Part shown: one piece after another, positions 24,781-37,800 of the stretch | Numbering within the stretch: the first letter of the stretch is position 1 | How the letters are laid out: each line of letters opens with the position of its first letter | Assembly: GCA_013365325.1 (NCBI GenBank) | Contig: JABVXV010000020.1 | Coordinates: 310,001 to 374,000 of the forward strand | Origin: Dipetalonema caudispina | Taxonomy: Eukaryota; Nematoda; Chromadorea; Rhabditida; Onchocercidae | Length of the DNA: 64,000 nt | Direction: 5' to 3' | The notes under the pieces: generated by a model | The model's input: the letters and a program-made list of their open reading frames with translations, nothing else | Told to the model about the DNA's origin: nothing | Database searches by the model: none | Position numbers and translations under genes: made by a program

Positions 24781-27700
24781 ATGGCAAGCTGGTTGAGGCA
24801 GAATCTATTATTAGTGCTAACGATCGTTGCTGTATTATTGGGTATTCTACTGGGCTTTATTGGACGGCTATTTAATTTAACACTTCAATCTATTGTACTG
24901 GTCAGCTTTCCGGGAGAAATATTAATGCGCATGTTGAAATTAATGATTCTGCCCCTTATTATCAGCTCGCTCATTTCAGGTAACATTCATTTAAAACGAA
25001 TTCAAGTATCTCAAGTGTATGATCCATTTAGTAGAAACTTTCTGCTGATATCTCCATTATTTTCTAATTTCAATCTTAGATTCAAATTGAAATTAAATTT
25101 TAATGTCATATTTAGCAATCAGTTTTGATTTTTTTTTTAAATTATTACAGTTATTTGCTATAATTTTGATTCTCAAATTCAATTTGAAATTAAATTTTAA
25201 TATCATATTTAGCAATTTTTTTATTGTTGCTGATGTCATGAAAATTCCTTCTAGTTTCTTTTCGTATCCCCAAATACTCAATAAAATAGCTGAAGATTTG
25301 GCAGTTCCGATGAATCTAATTATCAACAATACTGAAATTCCTGTATGAGTCATTACTATCTAAAACTCTTTATTACTAATACTTAGATTTTCATATAATA
25401 ATTCCATAAAAAAAAAAAAAATAAATAAATTTTAGGATTAGCTCAACTGGATGCGAAACAATCTGGGCGTTTGGGTTTCTTCGCAATATTTTATTATTTT
25501 GTTACTACTGTTATTGCTGTCATCGTTAGTTTTTAAAATAAACAATGTGATATTTTCAATATCTCCAATGAACATATCTTATTTTGCATATTTTTTTGCG
25601 AGAGAGAGACAGAGAGGACTTCTAAATTTGTGATTGTGGTATTTTATGAAAAATGGTTAAAAATCAAATTCTTTCAGACGGGCATATTTCTGGTATTGAC
25701 AATACATCCCGGTGATCCTACAATCAAATACGGTATCGGTGAAGGTACAGAAGCAAAAACAGTCAGTACCCTCGAAACATTCCTCGATTTATTGAGGTAA
25801 CTTAAAGAACCCCTCTTTGAAAAAAGATGGGTCTGTGGATCAAATTTGCGTACAAAACAAAAAGCCAGGTAATTTTGGGAAGTCGAGAAGTGCTCGCCAG
25901 AATATATAGAGAGGTCGAAAGGGTAGAAAAGAAAGAAAGCAATTTGTGCTTTCGCAATTGGTCAAAGTTCAACCAAATTTGAAAATCTGTAATTGGATGA
26001 TCAAGAGCAATACTTTTTGCTCGGTGTAAAATTTTTGGGAAAATTACTGAATAACTTCAATAATAATCCTTATAGAGGTATTTTTTTGTGGTCGAAAAAA
26101 AATTCAGTTAGAAAAACAGTTGGAAAAAAAAAGAATGACATTAGTTTTTTATATACTATTTAAACAATCAGATTCGTTTCAGGAATACATTTCCGGAAAA
26201 TATTGTACAAGCAACATTCCAACAAGTGCAAACTAAATATATCCCGGTGAAACCAAAAATTATTAAAAGGAATAGTTCCGAAGTCTTACAGGCAATCGCA
26301 AACGGTTCTCTTACTATCATGAAACCATCAGTTGAATATACCGCTGGTATGAATGTTCTCGGTAGGTATTTTAGATAGTTAAATTCAGTTTTTCATTTAT
26401 AACAAATATTTCGAGACGAAGAATTGGCTAAGCATTTAATGAATTATTCTACATATCGTCTTTTTTGCAGGTGTAATAGTATTTTGCATTGCTTTTGGAG
26501 TAGTATTAAGCCAACTGGGTGAACAAGCTCAAACTATGGTTGATTTCTTCTCCATAATGGATCAAGTGATTATGAAACTTGTCATGCTTATTATGTGGTA
26601 CACATTTTCAATTTTAATCTTATGCAAATTTAAAAGATGCTAAAGAGAAAATGTATTTCTGAATTTAGCATCTTATCATAATTTTTGCTAAGTTTTAGCA
26701 ATCTTATTTTACAATTAATTGGAATATAATTAAATAACTATATTCAAAAATGTTCTAATTAAGGTATTCACCAATTGGAATAATGTGTTTGATAACCGGA
26801 AAAATTTTGGAAATTGATAATTTGGGAAATATGGCACGAATGTTAGCAATGTATGTGGTAACGGTATTGCTAGGTCTTATCATTCATGCATTGATCAGTC
26901 TACCAGTGTTATTCTTCATTTGTACCAGGAAGAATCCATTCACTTATATGCGGGGTTTACTACAAGCATGGGTTACCGCTCTTGGAACTGCTTCAAGGTT
27001 AAATTTCTCCTTTAAAAATTTGTAAATTGTATGTAAATGATGAGAATGTTAAAGATTTTTGCTTTTTTTTTTTTAACTTATCATTTTAGTTCGGCAACTC
27101 TTCCCATTACATTCAAATGTTTGGAAGAAAATTTGGGAATCGATCGACGAGTCACTCGATTTGTATTACCCGTTGGAGCAACTATCAATATGGTACATTT
27201 TATTTCTCTAACAAACAAAATGCTTTGCTTCTGTTAATTTATGACGGTTAAAATTATTTTATAGGATGGTACAGCATTATACGAAGCAGTAGCAGCTATT
27301 TTTATAGCTCAAACAAATGGAGTTGATCTATCTACTGGCCAAGTTATTACTATTAGGTTCGTATTTGTTATCGTATAAAAGATTTTAATTAATCCTGTAA
27401 CAAATATTATGTACTTCATTCATTTGGACTATCATTAGCTATACTTAATCTAAATTTGAATTAAGATCAAAAATTATTGAATATTTCAGTTTGACAGCAA
27501 CATTGGCATCAATAGGCGCAGCATCAGTACCATCAGCTGGTCTAGTTACAATGTTAATCGTTTTAACAGCGGTTGGCTTACCCGTAAAGGATGTTTCCTT
27601 AATTGTAGCTGTTGATTGGCTTTTGTAAGTTTCATAAATTTTAAATTTAACTGTTCATTTAGCTATAATAAATCAGGTATAGTTCCAAAATTTAAATGTT

Positions 27701-28522
27701 TAAGTTTCCTAACTGATTCATTTGTCTTTTCGAATCTTTCGAAAGTTTCATCAAAGATAATGAAGAAAAGGATATAAGAGAAATACATGGAAGTAAATAA
27801 TGAATAATAGCGCTTTGATTTTAAACTTCTTTAGAGCAAACTTTTGCTTTGCTTTTTTAGATTTTTCTTGAAATTTCATTTTTAAACATGATAAAGAATA
27901 CATGAATAAGTGCACAATACAAATTTTCATGCAGCAAAAGTGTAGTTGCAAAAATAATGAGGATTTTTTTTTTTCGTAGCAAACTTCAAGTTATTAAAAT
28001 TAGACATTGAATTTTAATGATATGTACTTCAATCAAACTTCAAAATGTAATTGGTATTTAAAAAATGGAGCTATTTGGAAATGAAGTAGCCTTGTATACT
28101 TACAATTTTCTTTTTAATTCGAATTGCTTTGTGCAATTTTTGTTTCTTTTAAAAAGTATAATGTTTGCTTTTTTCTTTTTCTTTTTTTTTTTTTTTTTTT
28201 TTACAGGGATCGTATCCGGACATCAATCAATGTATTAGGTGATGCATTTGGAGCAGGAATTGTCCATCATTTCGGTCGAGAACAATTAGCAATAATTGAT
28301 ACCGAACATCGATTATCACATCAAGCATATGATGAACACGGTAATTGATGTTGAATATGATATCATTATTATTTATATTTATAAAATCCTGATTTTGAAA
28401 TCAACTTTTTAATCTTTTTTATTTCAGGACAATTATTGGCAAGTTCAAAACATGGTAACGGTCCAGCATGGTCAAAAGATCCACGTGGCTATAGATCAGT
28501 ACCAACAGAACTTCAGAAATGA
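24781..28522 (+). CDS. glt: Excitatory amino acid transporter (SLC1, GLT type)
   Basis: Eleven exons join in frame: 24781-24979, 25436-25524, 25678-25796, 26183-26361, 26471-26597, 26764-26997, 27090-27192, 27265-27356, 27490-27624, 28207-28340 and 28428-28522. They encode 501 residues, a normal SLC1 length. Family motifs appear in order: [30 protein letters not shown], the hairpin-1 serine motif [30 protein letters not shown] (Na+ site), the hairpin-2 stretch ASVPSAGL, and [19 protein letters not shown]. Known family members cotransport glutamate with Na+ and H+ against K+; the DRxR motif carries the arginine that favours acidic substrates. It probably sits in the plasma membrane and clears glutamate. 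TTTTTCAG lies three bases before the ATG, so trans-splicing is likely. The C-terminal tail (about 70 residues) is hydrophilic. An AATAAA lies at 28814. Which C. elegans glt paralogue it matches was not determined. Confidence 0.95.
25074..25216. repeat. 46-bp direct repeat in transporter intron 1
   Basis: The segments 25074-25119 and 25171-25216 match except at a few positions, with both ending in TTTAGCAAT. They lie 97 bp apart inside intron 1 of the transporter gene, which points to a small local duplication. Confidence 0.85.
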
Positions 28523-29914
28523 AGCAGTTAAAAAATAAGCACAATTTTAAGAGAGTTTAATTATTTATAATTTCAAGAATTTTTTTCTTTTTTTTTCCTC
28601 GAGTGTATTTATTTTCTAGACGGGATAATCCTCGATTTATATGTTTATGTCTATCTACCTTTGTGGGTCATTGTTGTAAATAATTTAGGATGTATTTTTG
28701 TCCTTTTTTTCATTTTTTTTTTTTTCTTTTTTATTTGATACATAGCAATAATATTATCTTATTCCTAACATAATATTAATTCCTAAATGTTTTTTTTTTT
28801 CTTTTTTGTTGTCAATAAAAATAATTGTTTACAAATGTACTTATTGAATCTGTCATTTTGCAGTATCTTTTTTCATCCATTCATTGACCATTGTTTTAAT
28901 TAAGCTTTTTAGATTGAATGTATTGTTTTTCATTTACATTTAGATTTAGATTCTAATTGTGACTAATTTTTTGCTTAAATTAACATCTAAGTGTCAAATA
29001 TTCTGCTGATCGGCAGTTATGGCTTTCGCTATTACAAGGTATGTAATTCCGTTGAACGTATCATGTCATCCGTGTTTTATTTTGATTCTCGTTGAACGTA
29101 TCATTTTATCACCGATGTATTATGTTTATTCCATAATCATAATCTGTCTTGATCTACCATTTGCTTTTTGTTATATTGATGAGCAAGAAAGGGGTAAATA
29201 AGAAGCTTTTCATTTCAAGCACATTAATTTTGAAAAATGAAAATTTGCAAGAAATTTTACTTCCAAATCTTTACTTGCATTCATCAAAATGATGCAACGT
29301 TTTGATAGCTGTAATTGTGATTTGTAAAACTTTTTTTTTTCGCTGTGATTATTCTCATTTGTAAAACCAAACATTTTTATAGTTTCTTTCTTGTTAACAA
29401 AAATAGTGGTTCAAGTGAATTTTATAACATTGAAACATGTGGTAACTTTTAACCTTGGCTAAATTATGCAAACGAAGTCAGTAATTTGCATTAAATTATC
29501 CCTCAATAAAATAAACACAAAACTCTTAAATTATACAAAAAGTTTTCGAGGATTAGGTAAATTTTTGAATAGAATAAAACTTCTTTTTTTGAATAAAACG
29601 AATGGTGGTAAATAAGATCTTATCGAATTTAAATTGTGAAATGGAAAAATATAAATAATTAGCTATAAAAAAAGTAAGTAATCAAATACTGGGCAATTCG
29701 ATACAGTTGTCCGGCAATCTCGGGATGGAAGCAAGTTTCTTTCCCTGCTGTTTTTACATCTGGGAAATTCGTTAAATATTTTTAAACACATCTTTACACT
29801 TAAAATAACACATCAATGATTGAAAATAAATACATAACTGAATAAACAATTCGTCTGAAGTTTAAAGACAGTGTAAATAGTTCTGGAAATATGTGCAAAC
29901 AAATTCTTTTTGCT
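28523..29914. other. 3' UTR of transporter and convergent intergenic space
   Basis: This lies between the transporter stop and the stop of the minus-strand collagen, so the two genes converge. It contains T-rich tracts and the AATAAA listed separately. No further gene was seen. Confidence 0.5.
28814..28819 (+). terminator. Likely polyadenylation signal of the transporter gene
   Basis: A canonical AATAAA lies about 290 bases after the transporter stop codon, following T-rich sequence. The cleavage site is not visible from sequence alone. Confidence 0.55.
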
Positions 29915-32019
29915 TCAGTATCCTGGCGGAAGTCGAGGAGCTGTAAAAGTTCACTGATACTCGAATATCGGGCATGAATGGAGCAGATTTTTTCCAAATA
30001 TTTAAAACTATTAATCAAATGTATTCAATTATTTCATTTCTGGAATCTCCAGCGCTGTTAATTTATAAAAATGTTCGAATTAAACAAATCAAATATGAAA
30101 AATTGTTTACCTGGACAGTGGTCGCAACTGCCCTGTTGACCATCTTCACCTGGTGGACCGGGAGGTCCGGGTAAACCTTGTTTGCCTTCCAATCCATCCT
30201 TACCATCATTACCTGGTTCACCGGGCGAACCTGGGTAAGAGATACCGTCAACACCAGGTACACCCTTTGGACCGAGGTCACCGAAATCTCCCTTTGGCCC
30301 ATCCGGACCAACAGGCCCTGGTATATGGATTAGCCGTCCTGGTACACCACGTGAACCTGGTTTCCCTGCCTGTCCTGGTCGACCTTTAAGTCCCGCTTGT
30401 CCAGCTAATCCCTGGAATGGAACTACAGTTTTTTCACATTCTTTTTATCAACTGCAAAACAAAGGTTTGCAGTAGGAATTCGAAATATTTGATTGGTTTC
30501 TACGAACAGTATTGATTCCCATTATAAAAAACTAACCTCTTCACCCTTTTCGCCATTACTTCCCGGATTTCCAGGTGCTCCTTTAGGACCCGGAGGTCCT
30601 TTGAGACCTACAGGACCCGGATATCCTCGAGGACCTGGTGGACAAATCATGCACAGTTCTTGCTCCTTCATACTCTTCTCCGATGAAAATGGTAGATTTC
30701 TCGAATCTTTTCCCGGTTTTCCATTTCTTCCCGGATATCCATCCGCTCCTTTCTTTCCTTCCTCACCTTCTGGACCGGGAGGTCCCGCAGCACCCTATAA
30801 CTGTGACTTCAAATGTACAATGTGCTGAAAAATTGACACATGCTAATCATGTAGAATTTCTAAGTGAAAATTTGAATATTGTACACTATTTGTAAAAAAT
30901 ACATTATATCTTTCCAATATGAGAAGATGCATGCAAATAATATGATCAATGAATGAAATAATTGAATCTTTGAAAAATTTAATATCACTTTTGCTACCTT
31001 TTCAAATTCTCAAATTGAACAGAGAAATAAAAAGATAAAGTGATTCAAAAAGTACTCTTTTTTGTCTCTTTGTGACTATTAAGATCAGGCAGTAAGGTAA
31101 TTCAAAATTTCAAACTAAAAATTGTGATGCATTTTGCAGTATTACACCTTAATGATTGACAACATTTTGAAAGAAATGGAAGGATTATAAATTGATCTAT
31201 TTTCAGTTAATTCACTTATCAAAAGAAAAAAAAAATTGTGACTAAATGATTTACCGTACGACAAGTGCAACAATGTCCGTAGTAATTGGCATTCATTACC
31301 GGATCCGACTTACTGATCTGTGAAATTGGTATTGAGTCATAGCTACCGCTACTACCACTACCGGAACCACCGCCACTACCATTATTTTCGTAAAAACTAT
31401 CAGACATCCACTTGCCGAATGACCATTCCCGTTTAATCCTACTGAAAAATTTCTTGCCAATCTGCAGTGCTGTGATTTCGGACCACATGTCCTTTGATCG
31501 AGACTGGAAATGTGGTAAGAATATTGCTAATGTTATAAATGTATGAAAGTTCAAAGTATCAGACCTACTTTAACATCTTTCTTTTCAGTATTAATTTTCT
31601 AGTCTAATTTCAACGTTGTACTAAATCTCTTACTGAACCTTTAACTTGTGTTTCGTTAAACTTTTAAAATTGAATCTCTAATATTGCTATAGAATTGTTT
31701 TTTTTTTTCCTTTCAAATTTTAATGAAGCAGAAATGTTTTCCAATTTATGCAATGCTCTATCCACACTCATTAATTTTTGATGTAAATGAGAAAATTGCT
31801 TTGCTATCGTTCATTTCCTATCGATGAAATTTCTACCTTGCAAAAATGAGCCTCAAGCAACAAATGATTTTCTAATGTCTGAACGAAACTATAGAGCATC
31901 GGTAAAGTAATGACTGTTGAGATAACGGCAGCGGTTGAAACAACGATTGCAAGGAATGTGATCCGTCGCATTTGACGATATTCATCCTGCTCCAAATCTT
32001 TCGTCATTTTCCAATCCAT
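29915..32019 (-). CDS. Cuticle collagen, copy 1
   Basis: Five exons join in frame: 32019-31837, 31503-31255, 30794-30537, 30411-30111 and 29940-29915, encoding 338 residues. A cytoplasmic N-terminus is followed by a hydrophobic signal-anchor ([20 protein letters not shown]). Exon 2 carries [10 protein letters not shown] and the subtilisin-like cleavage site FSRIKREW. It then has a Gly/Ser-rich insert ([14 protein letters not shown]) and a CCTC cysteine knot. Gly-X-Y blocks follow, interrupted by the C..C pair LCMICPPG, and the chain ends [13 protein letters not shown]. This is the standard layout of nematode cuticle collagens, which are secreted by the hypodermis and cross-linked into the cuticle. 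It is head to head with collagen copy 2 and shares its exon plan. The exact collagen subfamily was not assigned. Confidence 0.95.
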
Positions 32020-34818
32020 TTAATGAGTAAATCGAGATTAGCACAAAGCTTAGACTTTATCGTGAAAGATTTTTCTGTGGTAGAAGAAATTTGTATTTTA
32101 GTTGAAGACGATGGTCACTTTTGATCGTGTATCACAGACAAATCAATATAGATTTTATGGAATAGCAGAGTAATTAATACCAGCAAACGTTACAATTTGA
32201 TTTGAAGTAAGCTATAAGAAGTGCTTTCACGTGGGAAATAACTGGGCTGATTGTCAATTGGCAGTAAACAAATGTCAAGTGCAGAAAGCTCGTATGAATG
32301 GATATATATGTGAAGTGGAAGTGATCTACAAGAAATAATGTAGCAATCTTATTGTAAGCATGGATAAGAGTAAGCTAAATAATTTAATGTAAAACAATTT
32401 ATAAGATGAAATGATTCAATGAGAAATAAAACACAAATTACTTTAATTATTTAGACATATATTATTTCAATTTTTGCAATATTTATTGAAATTTTGCAAC
32501 AGGATTGATTCTGCTCCCGAATAGCTGATAAATTAAAAAGGCAGAATTTCTGAGCGTTTCACAGTGCTCACTAAATTTATAACCAAAAATTGCCAAAATT
32601 CAGAAGCTATCAGTACTTTACAAGAAAACTATAGAAAATTATTTGAGATTAATACTGTCAAAATCATAGAAAACTATTAGATTCGATTTTTTCATAGTTT
32701 TAGAATATGTTAAACAAAGATGCCTTGAAATTCGTAATCATTTCAAATGGAACTAAAAAGGAATGAAAAGGACATTGTGGAAATTCTTACAGCCATTTGG
32801 AAAAACGACTGATATGTGAAGAAACAACAGTGGAAAACAGATGGGAAGAACAAATAGTGGACAGAAGGGTCAAACAATACTTTCAGGTCAACAATTATCT
32901 TTTGTTTTTTTTATTTAATGTTCCTTTTCTTTTTTTCCTTAATTAGAAATTAAATTGTGTCACACAGGTCCCAAATTCACCTCCCGTTGTATTGGATCAA
33001 CTAATTAACGAATCTACGCTCATCTTATCATTACAAAACAGAGATTACATTGCAAGGAAGACCTACTTTGCTATCCTTAAAAAGACAAGTGATCAATGTG
33101 TTTTCATGATCCTCCATATTCAATAAACTTCAGAAATGCAAGAACAGTTCCATATCTTCAACAATGAATCAAAAATACTTATAAAAGATATCACTGGTAC
33201 TTATTTTAATCATATAATAATAATTCCCATAAAATTGTGTGTGATTTGTTGAAGTACAAATATGAAATAAAATATAGAAGTGTTACAAGCAAAATTATTC
33301 TTTATTTATTTCGAAATTTTAAATAAAGTTTGTAGTAAAATTGTTTAAACATTTTCCTTAATGTAAAATTTTATTAATGTATTTTTTTTTTTTTTTTTTT
33401 GCAAAAATTTTTCGAAATGAGCAGCAAATCGTTGTCTTTGATTGTGTTGTAACTAGTACACTGTCGCCAAGAATAATTTCGTGACAGTGTCTGTGTGTTC
33501 TTTAAAAATCTCTTCGAATCAATGATAAATATTAGTTTCTGAATTGAAAAAAGATTTCATTTGTCAATCTGATAAGAAAGATTGAATAGCTATTTAATAA
33601 AATTGTTTAGTAGCAGTAATTATTTGGAATAAAAAGAAATGTTAACATTCTAAAAAAGAAACCCAAATGCCACCTAAAATAAAAGATTAGCAGAAAATTT
33701 ACTTTTTCTGCTTGCAAAAGATATGAAAATATATTCTCTATTACTGTTTAATATAAGGTTAATCAATTTGAACTGTATCGAACTTTTTTTTTAGCTACAT
33801 GTCTAAGTCTACATTAAAGAAATTAGTGGAATAGTTTCTAAATAATATCTTGACACTTTAAGTTTTGATTCCGCTTGGTGTGAAAAGTTATGCTATGGTT
33901 GTACTAAACGTACTACATTTAAATCATCGATACATGTGGAATTTCGCAGATTCGGGTTTAGCTTAATCATAAGACCATTTTTAACCTTTTTTTTCCGGTA
34001 TCTCACATAAGCAGATTTTATTAAGCAGATCACATGTAACCTTAAGGTAATTCACACCTGAACTTGAGATAATGCGCTATTTAAGCAATTTCGCTCTTTA
34101 TTTTATTATTCAATCCAAACTTTCAAATTCGTATCGTCGATTTCTTATCATCTTTTATGGCACTGGGGATATATTAGCAAACAGTTTCAATTTGTTGCAT
34201 TTAAATGTTAAGGAAAATTAATGAAGGACTCGTCGGAATTCCTAACATATCCATAGAGATAGCGATAAAAATCTTGTTTCAAATACTATACGGAGGGGTG
34301 GGTGCCTTTTACAACAAGATGATTATATAAACCAAGTGGAAAAAAATGAAATTTGTAACAGAATAAAATGTCCGCTCAAAGGGTAGTAATAGTAATGGTC
34401 AGTCACAATGGGTAGCATTTTGTCATTAAGGAGGTAAAAAGAATGGCAAGTGCTATTAAATGTCTCCTTTCACTAATTCTAATCATTGATACTGCTCTGA
34501 TTTGACCCCAATTAATGAATACTTTTCCCCAGTTCCATATTTTATGTTCAAATATCTGCATATCTAAAAATATTATAATTTAAATTAATAAGCTACATAA
34601 ACCTGTTCAATCTTTTTAACTTTTTGGTTGTATTCGATCATCCATATTTTCCTAATATTTTTATACTTACGTATTTAAATTAACTAACCTAATTATTCTA
34701 TATTTTTTATCATTAAGTTAATCAGTACTGAAATGTCTGAAAAATAAATTTCAAATAGAGACTGAAAAGAGTACAGTTTCGAATTATTCTCATCCTAATT
34801 TTCAGGCCCAACTTAATT
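32020..34818. promoter_or_regulatory. Shared upstream region of two divergent collagen genes
   Basis: The 2.8-kb space between the two collagen start codons contains no supportable exon. Because the genes are transcribed away from each other, both promoters must lie here. I could not identify a specific element. A splice acceptor (TTTTCAG, ending at 34804) precedes the ATG of copy 2 by 14 bases. Confidence 0.45.
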
Positions 34819-36594
34819 ATGTCGATATCGATAGGATGTGGGAAGGAAGATTTGGAACAGCAACATTTACGCCGATTAGCAGTTATTGCAGTTGCATTTT
34901 CAACGGTAGCCGTTATTGCTGCAGTAATTACTTTACCTGCATTGCATTCTTATGTGCAATCACTTCATAGCCATATTAGCGATGAGATAGAATACTGCAA
35001 GGTATGAAATTAAATTCTTTTAATTTTACAATAAACCTTTATTGCATAACTTTCTTTGATGCATGCATTAAGAGACTGATCAATAAGAGAGTGATTACAT
35101 TTAAGCTAATTTTTACTTTTCTTGCTTTGTGATTCAAAACAATTATAAACATTTCATGTTCGTGTAAACGTATTCGTCATTATGTATAATATTTGAATTA
35201 TGTATTATGCAATCACTCTGCTAATGAGTGACCACTCTTAATCTTTTAGATTTTTTTATTTTCTCGATTATTCAATCATTGATTCCTTTAAATTCATACC
35301 ATATAAGTTCAAATTCTTCATAAAAATGTGAAAAATCGAAATTCTAAATGATAATGAATATACAGTCACGATCGCGCAATATGCTTGCCGAAATGTCTGG
35401 ATTGCAACTGGCAAGTGTCCGACGTTTAAAACGCGAATGGTTGTTTGGTCATTGGGCGCCAACCGCTGAGAATAGTAAACAGGAATATGAACATAATACT
35501 GCTGATGTAATTAATGCAGAATTGAATGTTTGCTGTACTTGCAATCAGGTTAAGTTAAATTTCACAATGAATTACAAAGTCATGTTAAGATCATAAAAAT
35601 TTCATGGCAGAAAAGAAGATGAAATATTGAAGACCTAAATTAAATCATATTTTGTGACATTTTTATAATTTAGGGGCCAGCAGGACCTGTTGGACCTGAA
35701 GGAGATCCGGGTAATGATGGTAAAGATGGTATCGATGGCAAAGATGGGAAAAATGGTGCTGATGCTCACTCGAAACCAGCAGTACTTGGCGATCTCTGCC
35801 TTATCTGTCCTCCTGGACGTCCTGGTATATCTGGTAATATGGGGCCAAAAGGTCCACCAGGACCAAAGGGTACACCAGGAGATCCACCCAAAGATGGAAT
35901 ACATGGTGAAACGGTATGCATAGCAAAGAATTTCACCTTACTCTCGCCGTTTTCATTACTTATCATAAAATACTACTTCATGGAAGCAATTACTATCAAT
36001 TGATAAAACATCACGAAAAGAGGAAAATGTGAAATTGTATGGAAAAACTGTGTTGTGATTCATATCGGTTAACAAACTTGAAACTTTTTTTCCTTATCGG
36101 TTGTTGAAATTAAGCGATACTTTTTAGGGCACGCCAGGACAACCTGGAGCAATCGGAAGACCTGGACGAATGGGACCAACCGGAACTAGAGGTGCACCAG
36201 GCCACATCATCTACATGACCGGATCACAAGGACCACCTGGTCTTCAAGGACCACAAGGGCCAGCTGGTCCGAAAGGTATTCCTGGACCAGATGGACAATC
36301 TTTTCCGGGACCACCCGGATTGCCCGGAGAAACAGGACAATCAGGATTAGAAGGACGACCTGGGAAAGTAGGTCAACGTGGTGTCCCCGGTGAACCTGGA
36401 GAACGTGGTACATGCAAACATTGTCCGAGTAAGTTTCACTTCAGCATTTCAAATATTTTTAATTCACTGAAACGTCGTATCTCCACAACTGCTTCACTTT
36501 TCTAATCCTAATGTAACTGAAAGCTTCTCTAGCTGTAATACCTGAATCACTGTACAATGTACTTTTAGCTCCAAGGATGCCTTCTGGATTCTAA
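34819..36594 (+). CDS. Cuticle collagen, copy 2
   Basis: Five exons, 34819-35001, 35366-35548, 35674-35913, 36128-36428 and 36569-36594, encode 310 residues. The layout matches copy 1: a signal-anchor ([18 protein letters not shown]), [10 protein letters not shown], the cleavage motif RRLKREW, a CCTC cluster, Gly-X-Y blocks with LCLICPPG between them, and the end CKHCPTPRMPSGF. Exon 1 (183 bp), exon 4 (301 bp) and exon 5 (26 bp) have exactly the same lengths as in copy 1. The Gly/Ser insert of copy 1 exon 2 is absent. The two genes are thus a diverged inverted duplication. The product should be a secreted structural protein of the cuticle. Confidence 0.95.
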
Positions 36595-37800
36595 ATGTTA
36601 TTGACGTTATTCTTGGCATCAAATCATTATTATCTGAAGTACTTCAATATCGCCTCTTTTTTTGTAAATATTGTTGGTTCTTTACGTTATTTGCATCATC
36701 GTTGTTTAAATAAATCGCTAAATTAAAAACTGCAAATGAGGTAAACCACAGCATCGTATGAAATGAAAAATAACACATGATTTTCAACAGCTTTCTCTTC
36801 TCATCAATAATTTTGCATAACATCCGAAATAAAACTAGTAAATTCAATGCCTCTAGGAAAAAATTCAAACTTTAGGGATTGACCAAAAACGAATCTTTAT
36901 ATCAATTAATGCTAATAAACAAGAAATAATCATGAATATCACTACTATGTAATATTTATTGCCTTAAGTCAGATGTCATTATATTTCCTAATCTTCAAAA
37001 TTCAGAAGTATCAACTGTTTCATATATTCCTGTAATTATTATCCCATAGGTTTGTCAAAAATCCTCGGATTTATGACTCTTTATTTCTTTCACTGGATAC
37101 TTTATTCATATATTTTCAATCGGAAGATCATACATTCATGAAATTACCTTAAAAAAAATAAACGTGATTATACCTAAACAATAAATTAATACCAACATGC
37201 TATGTGATATCAAATTGAAGCTGCTTCGCTGAATTTGAATATCACAAGCAAAACCACGAGTTTTACAAAATCGGGATTCATGCAAGAGTTATTTTACAAA
37301 AAAACAAATAAAAATTCTCAAATCTGTAATACGTGTTCATGGAATTGTGAACAAAAACCCGAAAACTAACAATCGACAAGCGGTACTGAAGAGGGAAATG
37401 GAGTCAAATGAAGCTGTAAGACTTATTCATAAAGAAATTTTCAGAAACATATATAGCATATACTAACAAAAATTTCTCTAGGAAAATAGAAGGGAAATTG
37501 CGAAAATAATTCACATTATTTTTAGCTACAACTTCATTTTTAGCTATAAATGATAAGGCATCATCATGAAAATATTGAATTCCGAGTCAGGAACAAGTAT
37601 CTTCTGGGATAATTGTAAAACAGGATTTAAAAATCCACCAAACAATGCTCAACAATTGAAAACGGTTCAGTTCGTGATAAGTAAATTAACTCAAATGTAA
37701 TTCATAAGATTACCATATAAGAAACAATCTTTACAACCTGTGACCACAAAACTCATGACATAATTAAATTTTTCAACAAAAGGGCAACATCAACAAGTAT
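36595..37800. other. Intergenic region between convergent collagen and decarboxylase genes
   Basis: About 1.2 kb of AT-rich sequence holding the 3' ends of the collagen (plus) and decarboxylase (minus) genes. No exon, repeat or RNA gene was recognised. Confidence 0.5.

Noticed and set aside
29800..30389. Plus-strand and minus-strand frames across the collagen exons
   Set aside because: They are other-frame shadows of the Gly-X-Y coding exons of collagen copy 1.
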